Source: Guyanagaster necrorhizus
Taxonomy: Eukaryota; Basidiomycota; Agaricomycetes; Agaricales; Physalacriaceae
DNA: 64,000 bases
Assembly (NCBI RefSeq): GCF_019112545.1
Contig: NW_025064889.1
Coordinates: forward strand, 656,098 to 720,097
Reading direction: 5' to 3'
The notes beneath the pieces were generated by a model, which searched no databases, had not been told where the DNA came from, and was given only the letters and a program-made list of their open reading frames with translations. Position 1 is the first letter of the stretch, and the number at the start of each line of letters is the position of its first letter. A program made the position numbers and the translations under genes. Shown in pieces: positions 36,533 through 47,920 of this stretch.

Positions 36533-37200
36533 TTACGTAAAGCTCGATCGTTGTAATGGGTAAAAAAGAACTCTCAGAAAACCAAGAAAGCAACTATTAA
36601 GGCATATATAAAAGATGCAGATGAAATGCAGGGTGGGCATGCAGAAAATTCGGAGGTTAAAACTGTTATAGTCACGATACCAGAGGGGAGATGCTTTATT
36701 TTCACCCACGGCTGCCGGTGTTTGTGGGAGAACAGTGCATACCCAATGTACGACCGAGATCTTCGCACATAGTGGCTTTAGCAGCCCTAAAAGCTTCAAG
36801 TAGGTGCAGCGCGAAAACACCACCTATCGTTCCATCTGTCCGTGATGCCTCCCATGCAAGTTGAAAGTCGCTACAGGCCGAAAGAATAACTTGGGAGGCC
36901 ATATCTGGCTGCCAATTCTGCACAAGAAAGGAAGGATGATCAGGGAACCTCATACTCAAGCTCTCATCCGAAGCTTGAGGAATCTTACGTGCAGGCATCG
37001 TGCTTGAGGATAGGGACTGGAACTTCCTAGTACCATCATATAGGGATATGCTCAATGCACCCTTCATGTAAGAACAATCCAAAATCACAGTGATTCTATC
37101 ACCTTTGGAATGATGAATCTCAGAGAAGATCATGTTCAATTCTCTGTCACTGATATCAAGGACAGGCTTGCCTGCAGCGTCGGTGATATTGTGGTCCATA
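36533..37200 (-). pseudogene. Decayed caspase-like (peptidase C14) gene, C-terminal half
   Basis: The minus frame from 37200 gives DISDRELNMIFSEIHH, then GDRITVILDCSYMKG, then ASQVILSACSDFQLAWEA and GGVFALHLLEAF. This is the C-terminal half of fungal caspase/metacaspase-like domains. The usual DCCHSG active site reads DCSYMKG, so the catalytic Cys is Ser and the next His is Tyr. The N-terminal half with the catalytic His is absent; upstream lies only about 130 bp of host DNA before the repeats begin. Near 36730 the frame shifts: the continuation LPQTPAAVGENKASPLWY is in another frame. It is a non-functional remnant, perhaps cut by insertion of the neighbouring repeats. Confidence 0.75.
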
Positions 37201-37332
37201 TGACATAGGCTGTCGAGGGTTCAGCCATACGCCCGTTGATCGGGTTATTGGTCCGTTCATTCTAAATTTACTTACAAGTTCATACATTTCTGCTCGATCG
37301 TTTCCATACTTCCGTCCATTTTCTTTCGTTCA

Positions 37333-37374
37333 CACCTCAGTCTTTTACCACCATGATGAGTGAAGACTGAGGTG
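37333..37374. repeat. 12-bp perfect inverted repeat at the host/repeat border
   Basis: CACCTCAGTCTT (37333-37344) and AAGACTGAGGTG (37363-37374) form a perfect stem with an 18-nt loop. It sits exactly where CpG-normal host DNA turns into CpG-free repeat DNA. Confidence 0.65.
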
Positions 37375-37815
37375 CATATTTTACTTACATTGCTACTCAC
37401 TGATTACTTATCTGTTGAGATTCAGTTTTCATGGCTTTAATATTGTATTCTATTTATATATATTTTACTGCTTACCTTATACTTTGACATTTTCACATCT
37501 TATTGACTTGACTTGGAACCACCACTGTCCTTACTCTATACAATGAAATATACTCTTCCTTTGAGTCAAATACATCTTCCTCTGAATCACCAGCATCTGA
37601 ATTCCAACATTATCATACTGGTAGATTGTTGTTCATTGACAGGTTATGCAGCCCCATTGTCTCACTCTGTAGATTCAGATCTTTACAACAAGCACTTGTA
37701 TCTAATCCAAAGACTCAAAATCCAAACAGCAACCTCTTGGATCTAACTTTGGCTCTTATATTGACTCACAGAAAACTTTCTTTGAAACTCCTATCTTCTA
37801 TAAAATTTTTCCAAC
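37375..37815 (+). repeat. Probable 5' LTR/leader of the copia element
   Basis: AT-rich, CpG-free DNA precedes the copia gag ATG at 37816. A TATA-like TATATATATT lies near 37455. No clear LTR ends were fixed because the second LTR is not in the window. A possible primer-binding site is TGGTAGATTG (near 37619), which is uncertain. Confidence 0.45.
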
Positions 37816-39955
37816 ATGTCATCAGGAAATGCCTCCTCAACCCAAATCCTACTGTTCAAACTTGATGAAAATGAGAAATTTAGTGGAGAAAACTGGACTG
37901 CATTCAAAATGATAATGATGGCCAAAAAAAGACCATAAGGATTAATCAACTACTGGGAAAATCATATAATAGTATCAGGACCCTCTCTACTACCTACCCA
38001 AACTACTGGCCTCACCAGCCTTACTCTCAATGAATACAAATATGCACAAAGAGAGAGCTGTGCTCTTTCTTCCATTATTTGTAATGTGACAGACATCTTT
38101 GGCTTTAGGCTCAACACTCAAGATACATCCCATACAGCTTAGACAAAACTGAAGACACAGTATGATGCTCATTCAGATCTCATATGAAACTATCAGGAGA
38201 AAATCCTCTGAGTGAATGTCTATGAAGAAGGAGACAAGATATCAGGTGATAGAGGCCATATCAAAAAGATGAGACATTTACTGAAGGAAGCCAATGATGC
38301 AGGAGCCACCATAAGAGAAGAAACATTTACCATCATTCTCCTTGATTCCTTTTCTGAATCATAGGATCCTGTTGTCAGTATTTTACATGGTGAAAATGAC
38401 TTGATGATAGTTATTGCTCATCTTGCTGCACATGGAGAACAGTTAGAGGATGATTGATGACCAAATCCAACATGCTGAAAAGGTATGGGTGGCTAAAGAG
38501 ATGAACATATTAGACTTGTCAAAACTTTTCAGTGACTCTGAAGCTAATACTCACTTCATGAAACAGAGAGTTGTTTTCTCAGCCTATGTCCTGCTCATGA
38601 ATATCACTGGTGGTTTGTCAAAGGATAGTGTGACCTTTAAGATCAAAGAAATAGAGACTGTGGCAAGAAAAGTGTTGATAAATAGGATTGAAAATGTGAT
38701 AAAACTCCAAAGAGCCCTCCATTGCTCAGATATCTCAGTGAACTTAATTTTAGTCAGTCAACTGAACAAGGATGGGTGGAAAGTCATATATAGAGAGGGA
38801 AAAGTAATGTTCATTGATTCAAACAGCATTCCCCAATTTGATGGTGCACTTATTGAGGATCTGTATGCTATAAATGATACTCTGATCCATCAAGATTGTC
38901 ACATCACTTTAATGGCAGTCTCTTGATGTTGCAACCTCTTTAAAAGTGTGGCACATGCATTTGGTCTGTCACAGCATGGATCATATCAAAGACATGATAT
39001 AAAAGGATCTAGTCAATAGATTGAACATAAAACCTGACCCAAAGCTGTCAGAGAAATGCAAACCTTGCATCTTGGAGAATCCAAAATAGAGGCTGTTTGA
39101 CATGATAGTTGTCCCAGCAAGCCAAGTCCTTGAATTAGTTGTCATAGATATCTGGGGCCTAGCCAGGGTCTAATCAATTAGTGGTGCAAAATATGCTATA
39201 GGCTTCATGGATGACATGTCTTCTAAATGTGAGGTATTCTTCCTCCAAAATAAAAGATCTGAAATGACTCTATCAGCTCTCAATTCATATACTATAGTTA
39301 CTGAGTGACAAACCAGCCAGGATCTGCTGTGATAATGAGTTTGACTGCCAATTATAGTGAGACTGAACAGCTGCTAGATGGATCTTAATTAAACCAACAG
39401 CCTCATACTCTTTCACTGCCAATGGAATGGCAGAGAGAACCTTCAGAATCATCTTTAGCTTGGTATGAATCATGCTTATTGAAACAGGCCTGTCAATGAG
39501 TTGGTGGGCAGAAGCATGTGACTTTGCAATAAAGGTTGAAAACCTACTATCAATGTCAAGACACCCAGGCAAAATTCCTGAGAAAGTATGATCACAGAAA
39601 TGTCAGTCAGTTGGATACTCATGAGTGTGGGGGAGCCTGTGTTATATGAAACTTCCTAAGGTGAAGAGAGAGAGTAAATTGGCTCCACAAAGCTAAAAAG
39701 GATGTATAATCAGATTGGCAGGGCATGGAACATATCAAATCCTACTAGAAGGACCAGGGAACTATATCATTATATCATGTGATGTCATCTTTGAAGAGCT
39801 TATTCCTACTTGGATCCTGTCTCTTCAGAGAAAGATCATTGAGGACTTACTCAATAGTTCAGAGGCAACAGTCTGAATAGGCAATCCTCCTTCTTTTCTA
39901 AGACACCAATCCTATATTCCAACTCTCCAGAATTCAAATGACAATCCCACAGCAT
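37816..39955 (+). pseudogene. Ty1/copia gag-protease-integrase (decayed, truncated by element D)
   Basis: The frame from ATG 37816 reads a UBN2-type Gag (KFSGENWTAFKMIMMAKK, LTLNEYKYAQRE, TKLKTQYDAHS). Protease follows (NLILVSQLNKDGWKVIYREG, about 38735-38800), then the GAG-pre-integrase zinc region (LSQHGSYQRHDIK-like) and the integrase core (LELVVIDIWG, AIGFMDDMSS, TANGMAERTFRIIFSL, about 39130-39480). Numerous TGA/TAG stops show it is dead. RT and RNase H are missing: the sequence is cut at 39955 by the LTR of element D, so the rest should lie right of D, beyond the window. Confidence 0.85.
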
Positions 39956-40584
39956 TGTTAGGCTTCCACTAACACTCACAAATCTCTAGCACCACTTCCA
40001 CCAGAGTCCAATTCTAGATGCTGAGTCTGAGTCTGATTTTGATATAAAGTATGATGAGGATGATGAGATAAGCTATAAGGATTTCACAGAGAGGGTTGAA
40101 GGGTTGTGGCTAGTAGATATAGTCTGCTATTGTGGCAAGAGTATTTGCACCAGATAGTCAGAGAGTGTAGTAGGTGTATTAAACCTTAGCTCAAGACTGA
40201 GATACATCAGTGTGTACTACTGTCTTATATACTGTCTGAAGAACTCTATGCCCTATAGATGACTATTGTCTGCTTTCCATGGCCTCTGCTCATTGTCTGG
40301 GATAACAATGACTATGCTCTTGCTTTTGTTTGTTATTGTTGCTCTGCTATACCATTGCTATGGTGAGTTTTCCATATGCCACAGTTTCTATTATGTTCCA
40401 GATGTGGGACAGTGATAGTTACCACATTGTTCCTTGTCATCTTATTGTGCATCAATGAATAAAGTGTAGCCATGGTGTCATCATGTTTTCATCATCTTTT
40501 GTAAGGTTGGCCTGAGGTTGGAATTGGTAAGCATCTGCTTACTAAGCATTGGCAGGTCATGATTTAGAGGCAAAAATCATGACA
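39956..40584 (-). repeat. 3' LTR of element D
   Basis: On + it starts TGTTAGGC and ends ATGACA (629 bp). The inverted copy in element F (6497-7368) fixes the ends. TATATAAG (minus, 40241-40234) is followed 33 nt later by AGTCTTGAGCTAA (minus, 40208-40196). The left five bases AGCAT (39951-39955) are the likely target duplication. Confidence 0.8.
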
Positions 40585-40600
40585 TTATCTCTCTCTCAAG
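40585..40600 (-). other. Polypurine tract of element D
   Basis: On the minus strand, CCTTGAGAGAGAGATAA-like purine-rich sequence ends right at the LTR start TGTCATGA. Confidence 0.6.
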
Positions 40601-40849
40601 GCAATTGTCCTTGATTGCTCAGAGCAGCCCAGGAAAGAGAGATCATGCTTCATTCTTGCCATTAATTTCAGTGGAGACATCATTGGTGCAGTTAAGAAAA
40701 TGGGGTTGATCAACAAAGATTCCAGTAGCTAGGTTATCTTCCTCCTTCCATATAAATAGCTTTTTGCATTCAAAGAGGGTTCAGTCTTTTCTGAAGGGCA
40801 ATCATCACATATGAATATAGTCTGACTTGTCAAACATTAGTCAATCCAA

Positions 40850-43800
40850 TGAGGCAAAGTTGACAGCTGCCAGAGAATTTTGGTGTGTCTAATATTTGGT
40901 GATGAGGGTCTTTGCATGTGGAAGGTCTTTTTCCATATACCATTGGTTTTCCTCATTGCCATACCTCTTGAAATAGACTAAAAACCATCATTTTCTGTAC
41001 CAAATCTTATCATCAAGAATGACATCAATTTTATATTTATCATCAACCGCTATAGGTTTAGGTGATGGTGGTTTCTGCTGATTAGGGAATTCAGCCTGTT
41101 GGAATAGTTTGAACAAGGCTTTATTAAAGACCAGATGGATTTTTCAAGTCTTCAAAATAGATAATTCATATGCTTCATCACCTACTTTCTTTGTGATCTT
41201 AAAAGGCCCTTCATATTTGTCATTCAGCTTTTTCATGGTCCTGTCTGTCTTTAGGTTTTTCATGTCTAGCATGACTTGATCTCCTGGTTGATACTCTTTT
41301 CTTGGTGCCCTTTTCTTGTCATATTGTTTCTTCATCAAGTCTGCTGCTTTTAGGAGTGCTTGTTCTGTCTCATCATGGATCTTCTTCATTCAGCAGCAAA
41401 ATCTTTTGCTCAGGGTACTTGACTGTCTCTTTATGAGGGGTTCATTCCAGTGTTAGAGTGTACACCAGTGTTCACAAAGAATGGGCTAAAGCCTGTGGTG
41501 GAGTTTTCTCAGTTGTTGTAAGCAAATCCTGCTAAGAGAAGCCATTCTGCCTAGTCATTCTGCTGGTGATTGATGAATATTCACAAATATTTTTCAATCT
41601 CTTGATTGACCCTCTCTGTTTGTCTATCTGTTTGGGACTGGTATGCTGTCAATGAATTTCCAGTGATTCTGAGTAGCTTATACAGCTCTTTTATGAACTG
41701 TGAGATGAATTGTGGGTCTCAGTCTGAGATAATTTTGTCTGGAAGGCCATGGTGGGCATATACATGGTCTCAAAAAAGTCATGCTCACTCTTCTGCATTC
41801 AAACTTATATTAGTGGTGATAGAAATAAGTTCTTTAGAAAATCAATCCACAATGGCTAGGATAACATTATATCCTTTGGACTCAGAAAGAGGGCCTATCA
41901 TATCTACCAAAATCACCTTCCATTTGTCTGAAGGGATCTCATTGTAGTGTAATGGTGTTGCTCACTTCTGAGTGCTAGCTTTAGTTTTTTGGCATATTTT
42001 GCACTCTTTGACATAGGCTTCTATCAATTTTTAAAGATTAGGCCACTAATAGTTCCAGGTGATCAGCTCCTGTGTTTTTGCAATCTCTGAGTGTCCTGCT
42101 GTTGGGTAGTCATAGCAGGTGGCTATGATTTCCCCTTGTAGCTTTTTGCTTACTGAGATGTACAATCAGTTGTGAAAATTGAGTACCCTCTCCTCAAGGG
42201 TCCACTCTTCCTCTTCATTGTCAATGGCCAACTGTACTGAGTCCTCTGTGAATTTCTTTTCCCTTTGCATTTTTTTCAAGATTTCAGAGGCAGTTGAAAA
42301 GATCATGGCATTCATATAGAACATTTCTGGCTTGAGTACTACCATTTCTTCATTATCCTTTTCTCTTTGGTCATGGTCTGCCCTTTGGCTGAGTAGGTCT
42401 GCATTTTTGTTGGCAGCATTCAGCTTATGATGGAGGCTAAAGTGATATTTGGCCAATTCTGTTACTCATTATGCTTATCATCAATTCAGTTTTTGTAGTT
42501 TTTTGAAATACTGGAGATTTTAGTGATTAGTCTATATTTTGAAATCATACTTGGCTCCCATCAAATAATAATGCCATTCATCCAAGGCTGTCATTATTGC
42601 AAGCAACTTGTCATAGATTTCATAATTTCATTCTGTGACAGAAAGTGCTTTTGACAGATATGTAATCAGTTTCCACCATCCCTTCTGTTCTTGGCTAAGA
42701 ATGGCTCCTAGAGCCTCTTCAGATGCATCTGCTTTGATCTTAAACCTTCTATCATCAATGGGAATGGCCAGGATGGGATCTGAAAAAATCTAATGCTTGA
42801 TTTCTTGGAATGCTTGTTTCTGGGCTTTTTTCCATTTTCACTCTGCCTTTCTGGTAAGCTTGGTTAGTGGCAAGGCCACTTGGCTATATCCTTCTATGAA
42901 TCATTGATAGAAGTTAGCAAATCCTAGAAAAGATTGCAGTTCCTTCTTTTTGGCTAGCATGAGCCACTCTTATACTCCTGCTGTCTTTATAGGATCCATT
43001 CATAGTCTTCCTTCAGTGATAATAAGTTCTAGATATTCTGCTTCCAGGGTTTCAAACTCACATTTTTCTGGTTTTAAATATAATTTGTTTTATTGAAGAA
43101 TTTGTAGTATCTGTGATACCACAGCTTGGTGCTCTTTAAGGGTCTTTGAGAAAATCATTATATCATCCAGATAAATGGTGACCTTCCCTTGCATAATAAG
43201 GTCTCAGAAAACATTATTCATCATGGTCTGAAAAGTTGCCAGAGAGTTGGTGAGTCCAAAGAACATCACCAGTGGCTCAAACAGTCTTCAGTTAGTTCAG
43301 AATGTGGCTTTCCATTCATCTCCTTCTTTGATTTGGATATTATTATATCTCCACCAGACATCCAGTTTGGTGAAGTATCTGGCTCCTGATAGTTTGTCTA
43401 TGAGCTCAGAAATTAGTAAAAGTGGATACTGATTTTTAATAGTAAGGTCATTAAGTTTTCAATAATCTTAAACTAGTTGCAACTTCTCATCCTTCTTTTT
43501 TACAAAAAAGAAGGAGAAGGCTATAGAGACTTAGATATTTAGATTCTTCCACTGGTTAGGTTTTCATCCAGGAATTTGTCTGACTCTTCCTGTTTGACTC
43601 TTTCTAGTGGGTACACCTTGCAGTCCAGATTGGTGTTTGCTCCCAGTATCAGTTTAATAGCATGATCCTATAGTTTCTTTGGTGGTAGTTCATCAAAGTT
43701 TTCCTTGCTGAATATGTTGATAAAGTCTCTATACTATCTGAGAACCATTTCTTTGAAGGACTTCTTGGGCTTTTCTGCATATGCTTTAGTGGCTAACTCA

Positions 43801-43982
43801 TTTGAAGTAGTGCCTGCTACTCAGATCTTTATGGCTGGTTGAGAGTCTACTATTAAGAATCAATCTTCCTCTTCTATTTCTTACCATATTATTTCTTCTG
43901 GTTCATCTTGGTCTGAGTAGACTCTCTCTCTGTCCTCTGATACAGGTGCATCCATTAAAAATGACTTCTCCTTCCTTCCAAT
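40850..43982 (-). pseudogene. Element D: gypsy pol, chromodomain to RT (decayed)
   Basis: On minus, from right to left: RT (KKKDEKLQLV-stop-[47 protein letters not shown]; about 43520-42900), then RNase H (to about 42480), then integrase (to about 41000, including QPGDQVMLDMKNLKTDR at about 41270). It ends in a chromodomain, VYFKRYGNEENQWYMEKDLP (about 40970-40880). TGA/TAG stops are frequent. At 43982 the frame is broken by element B and continues at 52120. Confidence 0.85.
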
Positions 43983-44438
43983 TGTTAAGTCCAAGTGACA
44001 CATGATCTAAAATACATAATAAACAGATGCTGTATTATATTCATATAGTCATGCCTGAATTCACTATTTGTGTTTATATAGTGTTGTGCTTCAAGACCTT
44101 GCAGTTGGCTCAAGATGAAATAATAAAGTATAAACTTTAGCTTGAAGCTGAGGTTATACAACAAGAGCTATTCTACTTATATACTAGCCATCTGTCAAGA
44201 TATTAATATTACTACTAATTGTATCTGTTCAAGTCTGTGCTCTTGGTTCTTGAGCATCACTACTATCCACAAAAGAGTTGTTGTGTATTGTCAAGGAATG
44301 TCATCACATCAGAAGACAATAGTAGATTTGGCCTGTTGTGCTGACTAAGCCTGTCCCATAGTCCTAAGCACTAGCTTAAGTGCTCTGACTAAGCATAAAT
44401 AGAGGTAAAAATGTAAAAAAGATGAAAAAATCATAATA
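43983..44438 (-). repeat. 3' LTR of element B
   Basis: 456 bp, + reading TGTTAAGTCC...ATCATAATA. The start motif copy TTAGCTTGAAGCT is at 44137-44149. A purine tract (minus CCTAAGGAGAGAGTAA) borders it at 44439-44454. Confidence 0.88.
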
Positions 44439-44454
44439 TTACTCTCTCCTTAGG

Positions 44455-47400
44455 ATCATTGTTCTAATAGCTTAATTTAGAGATAATTCATAATCTTGTA
44501 TGATGTTGTCAGTGTTCATGCTTTTTTTATTTACCTATTAGTTAGATTCAGAGCTGTAGCCCTTTTAACTAACAAGATAATTGACAGTTGTTATAGAGCT
44601 GCTATCTTATGTATGGATTTTCTAAAGTTGGTGGTTAAGAATTTGATTGATTTTGTATTGTTTATCATTATCCACTAGTTTCAGTGCAGGTGGTGGTGGT
44701 TCTTGATTGAGAAAGGTGAATGTAATGTAGGGTGATAGAAGTGATTCATTGAGGACATTATAAATCTTCCAGCTGACTGGAAGGTGGAGTTTGTAAGTGG
44801 AGGTGCTAATTTTGGTGAAAATAAGAAATGGCCCTATATATTTGTCAGCAAGTTTCTATTTAGGTTGAGAGAGGTGAAGATTGGTTGTATCCAACCAGAC
44901 CTTGTCAGCAACATTATAGATATGTGTGAGAGCTCAGTGTTTATCATACTGCCATTTCATTGAGATAGCCACCTTTTCAAAAGCAGCATGAGTTTTGTTG
45001 TGGATAAAGGACATCATGTTTGTAAAGTCAAAAAATGCAGGAGTAGAAGTATGAGTGCATTTAATATGAGAGACATTAGAGTGTTGGCCATAATTAATGA
45101 AGAAAGGGGTTTTCTCCATTGCAGAGTGGATCTGATTATTGTGTTGGAAAGCAGCAAGAGTAAGCCATTCAATCCAGTTGTCCTGTTAATAATTGATGAA
45201 AAGATGAAGATACTTCTTGATCTCTTGATTGACACATTTCATTTGTCTATTTGTTTGTGGGTGATATGCCATAAAAGCATTGTGCTGAATGTTTAGGAGT
45301 CAGTACAAGTCATCAAGGAATTTTAAGATGAATTGTGGCTCTCAGTCCAAGATAACCACCTGAGATATACTGTATTTGATATTAACCTCATCATGGAGGA
45401 TCTTGGTCCATTCTTCTGAGATCAATTCTATTGAGCACATGACTGGGATGATCACTTTTGAGAATCAGTTGATGATGACTATGATTGCATTATAACCATT
45501 ACAATTTGGTAGTCCAATAATCATATCAACAGAAATATATGTTCATAGTGATTGCAGCACTTCATTTGGATAGAGTGGTGTGGCTCTTAGTTGAATCATT
45601 GACTTTCTCTTTTGATATGTTTCACACCCTTTCACATAGCACTTGATGTCTTAGCCCATCTTTGGCCACCAGTACTCTTAAAGTATGAGCTTTTTGATTT
45701 TTGTGATTTCTGGATGTCCTGCTATAGTATGATCATGGCATATGGCAATGATTTCTCCTTGGAGTTGTTGGTCTCATAGAATGTAAATCCACCTATTATA
45801 ACAGATTAGTCCTCCTTCTTTCATCATTCTCCACTCATGGTTAAGTGATGGAACCACTCATTGATCTCATTTACTATTGTCCCTCATGGCATTCTTGATT
45901 CACTCATAGATCTCTTTCTCTATTAGCATTATTATTGTCTGAAAGTGTTTGGGTTCCAATAATACCATATCATCATTGTCATTTCCTCTCTGGTTATAAT
46001 CAGCTTATTGGCTAAGCAGGTCTGCCTTTTTATTTACTGCTTCAGCCTTGTGATAGAGAGTGTAATTATACTCAGACAGCTCTGTTACCTATCTCACCTG
46101 TCATCAATTAAGTTTTTAGGGCTGTTGGAAGTACTAGAGGTTTTAGTGGTCAGTCTAGGCCTTGAGAGTTTGGACTGCCCCAATTAGATAGTACTTCCAT
46201 TCCTTGAGGGTAAGCATTATGGCAAGAAGTTTCTTATCATAAATTTCATAGTTGCATTCCATAATCATCAGAGCTTTGGACAGGAAAGCTACTGGTCACC
46301 ATTTCTCATCCTGCTCCTGAGAGAGTATGGCTCCAATCACTCCTTCATTTAAGTTGGCTTTGACCTGAAATCAGCCATCCTGAGTCAGGATGGCAAGAAC
46401 TATATCTTCTGCAAGCTGTCATTTTAAATCATCAAACATATGTTGTTGGGAGGATCCTCATTTCCATGGGGCATTCTCTGTTAGCTGCATCATTGGTCAG
46501 ACAATCTTGCTGTAATCTCAGATGAACCACTGGTAGAAATTCATGAAGCCTAAAAAGAACTGTAGTTTCTTTTTCTTCATTGGCACTGGCCCTTCTGTTA
46601 TTCCAGCCATCTTTATCAGATCCATGCATATACTCTCTTCACTGATGATTACTCCCAAATACTCTGTCTCTAAAACTTTGAACTTGCACTCTTTCACCTT
46701 GAGGAATAACTTGTGTTTTCTCATTAGATTGAGCACTTGGTGGACTAATTGCTAATGTTCTTCACAGTCTTTGGACATGATGAGAATGTCATCCAAGTAA
46801 ATTGTGACCTTTCTAATAGTGATGAGATCCTTGAAGATATTGTTTATTATCCACTGAAAAGTCATCAGTGAGTTTGTCAGTCTGAAGAACATTACTATAG
46901 GCTCAAACAGCTTTTGGTTTGTTCAGAATGCCACCTTCCATTCATCTTCCTCTTTGATCCTTATATTATTGTACCCTCATCTGATATCCAGTTTTGTGTA
47001 GTACTTTACTTCATGTAGTTTGTCTATGAGTTCAGAGATAAGTAGAAGAGGGTAATAATTCTTGATTGTCATTTTGTTCAATCTTCAATAGTCTTGCACT
47101 GGTCAGAGCTTGCCATCCTTTTTTTTGACAAAGAAAAATGGAGACACCATAGGAGACTTGAAAGGTCTCATTTGTCTGCTAGAGAGATTCTCATCTAGGA
47201 ACTTGTTGAGTTCCTATTGTTTGAGATTACTAAGAGAGTATGTTTTACAGTCTAGGTTAGTGTTGGCATTGGGGATCAGCTTGATCACATGATCCTATGG
47301 CTTTGGTTCTGGGAATTTGTCAAAACTCTCTTTGGCAAATAAGTTTTGGTAATTCCTGGCCTATTCAGAGACCATCTCTTTGAAGGTCTTTTTTTTCCCT

Positions 47401-47920
47401 CCACATTGGCCTTTGCAGCCAGGTCATTGGCATGATGAATTGTGCAGATGTGCAATATCTGCTGTAAGTCCACAGCAAGAATAGTTTCACCATCTTCTAT
47501 CTCCTCATTCCATCAGTCTTCTGAATCCTTATCTGGTAGCTCAAAGAGGATTTTTTGATATTGACAATATGTGAACATAATTTGACCAGTCTTCTAATTG
47601 ATAAGCAGATTATAATGTATTAGCCAGTCATGCTCTAGAAATACTTCTTTTGTTCCTAGTTTGGTCATGGCCAGATCAATTTATTCTGAGTGATTGCCAA
47701 TAGTCAACTGCAGTTCAACAAATTCAGTTATCAAGCCAGCTTGGTTCTTGGTGCTGTTTGCATTATAGACCAGTATAGGGGCTGCTGTTGCTCTAGTGGA
47801 GAGCTTGTGCTTATCAACAAAAGCTCAGTTAATAGAACTCTCCATGCAGCTGCTGTCAATTAGAGCTGTCACTGCATACATGGATCAGTTTGTGAGAGTT
47901 TTAATTTGGGCCTTCATAGT
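44455..47920 (-). pseudogene. Element B: decayed pol
   Basis: Minus strand. Protease region about 47560-47920 (VTALIDSSCMESSINxA-like). RT about 47240-46510 (FLKVKECKFKVLETEYLGVI at 46700-46640). RNase H about 46500-46080. Integrase about 45900-44640 (EKTPFFINYGQHSNVSHI at about 45115). A broken chromodomain (NYLVS-stop-KGYSSESN) is near 44560. No open frame spans a domain. Confidence 0.8.

Noticed and set aside
39930..40140. An acidic coding stretch joined to the D LTR looked like a copia IN-RT linker, and its counterpart at 7200-7370 looked like a second, inverted copia-gypsy junction flanking the gene island.
   Set aside because: The homology between the two places ends at CCTAACA / CATAACA, a proper LTR end. 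The stretch belongs to the LTR itself, so there is no shared junction and no evidence for a large inverted duplication around the island.
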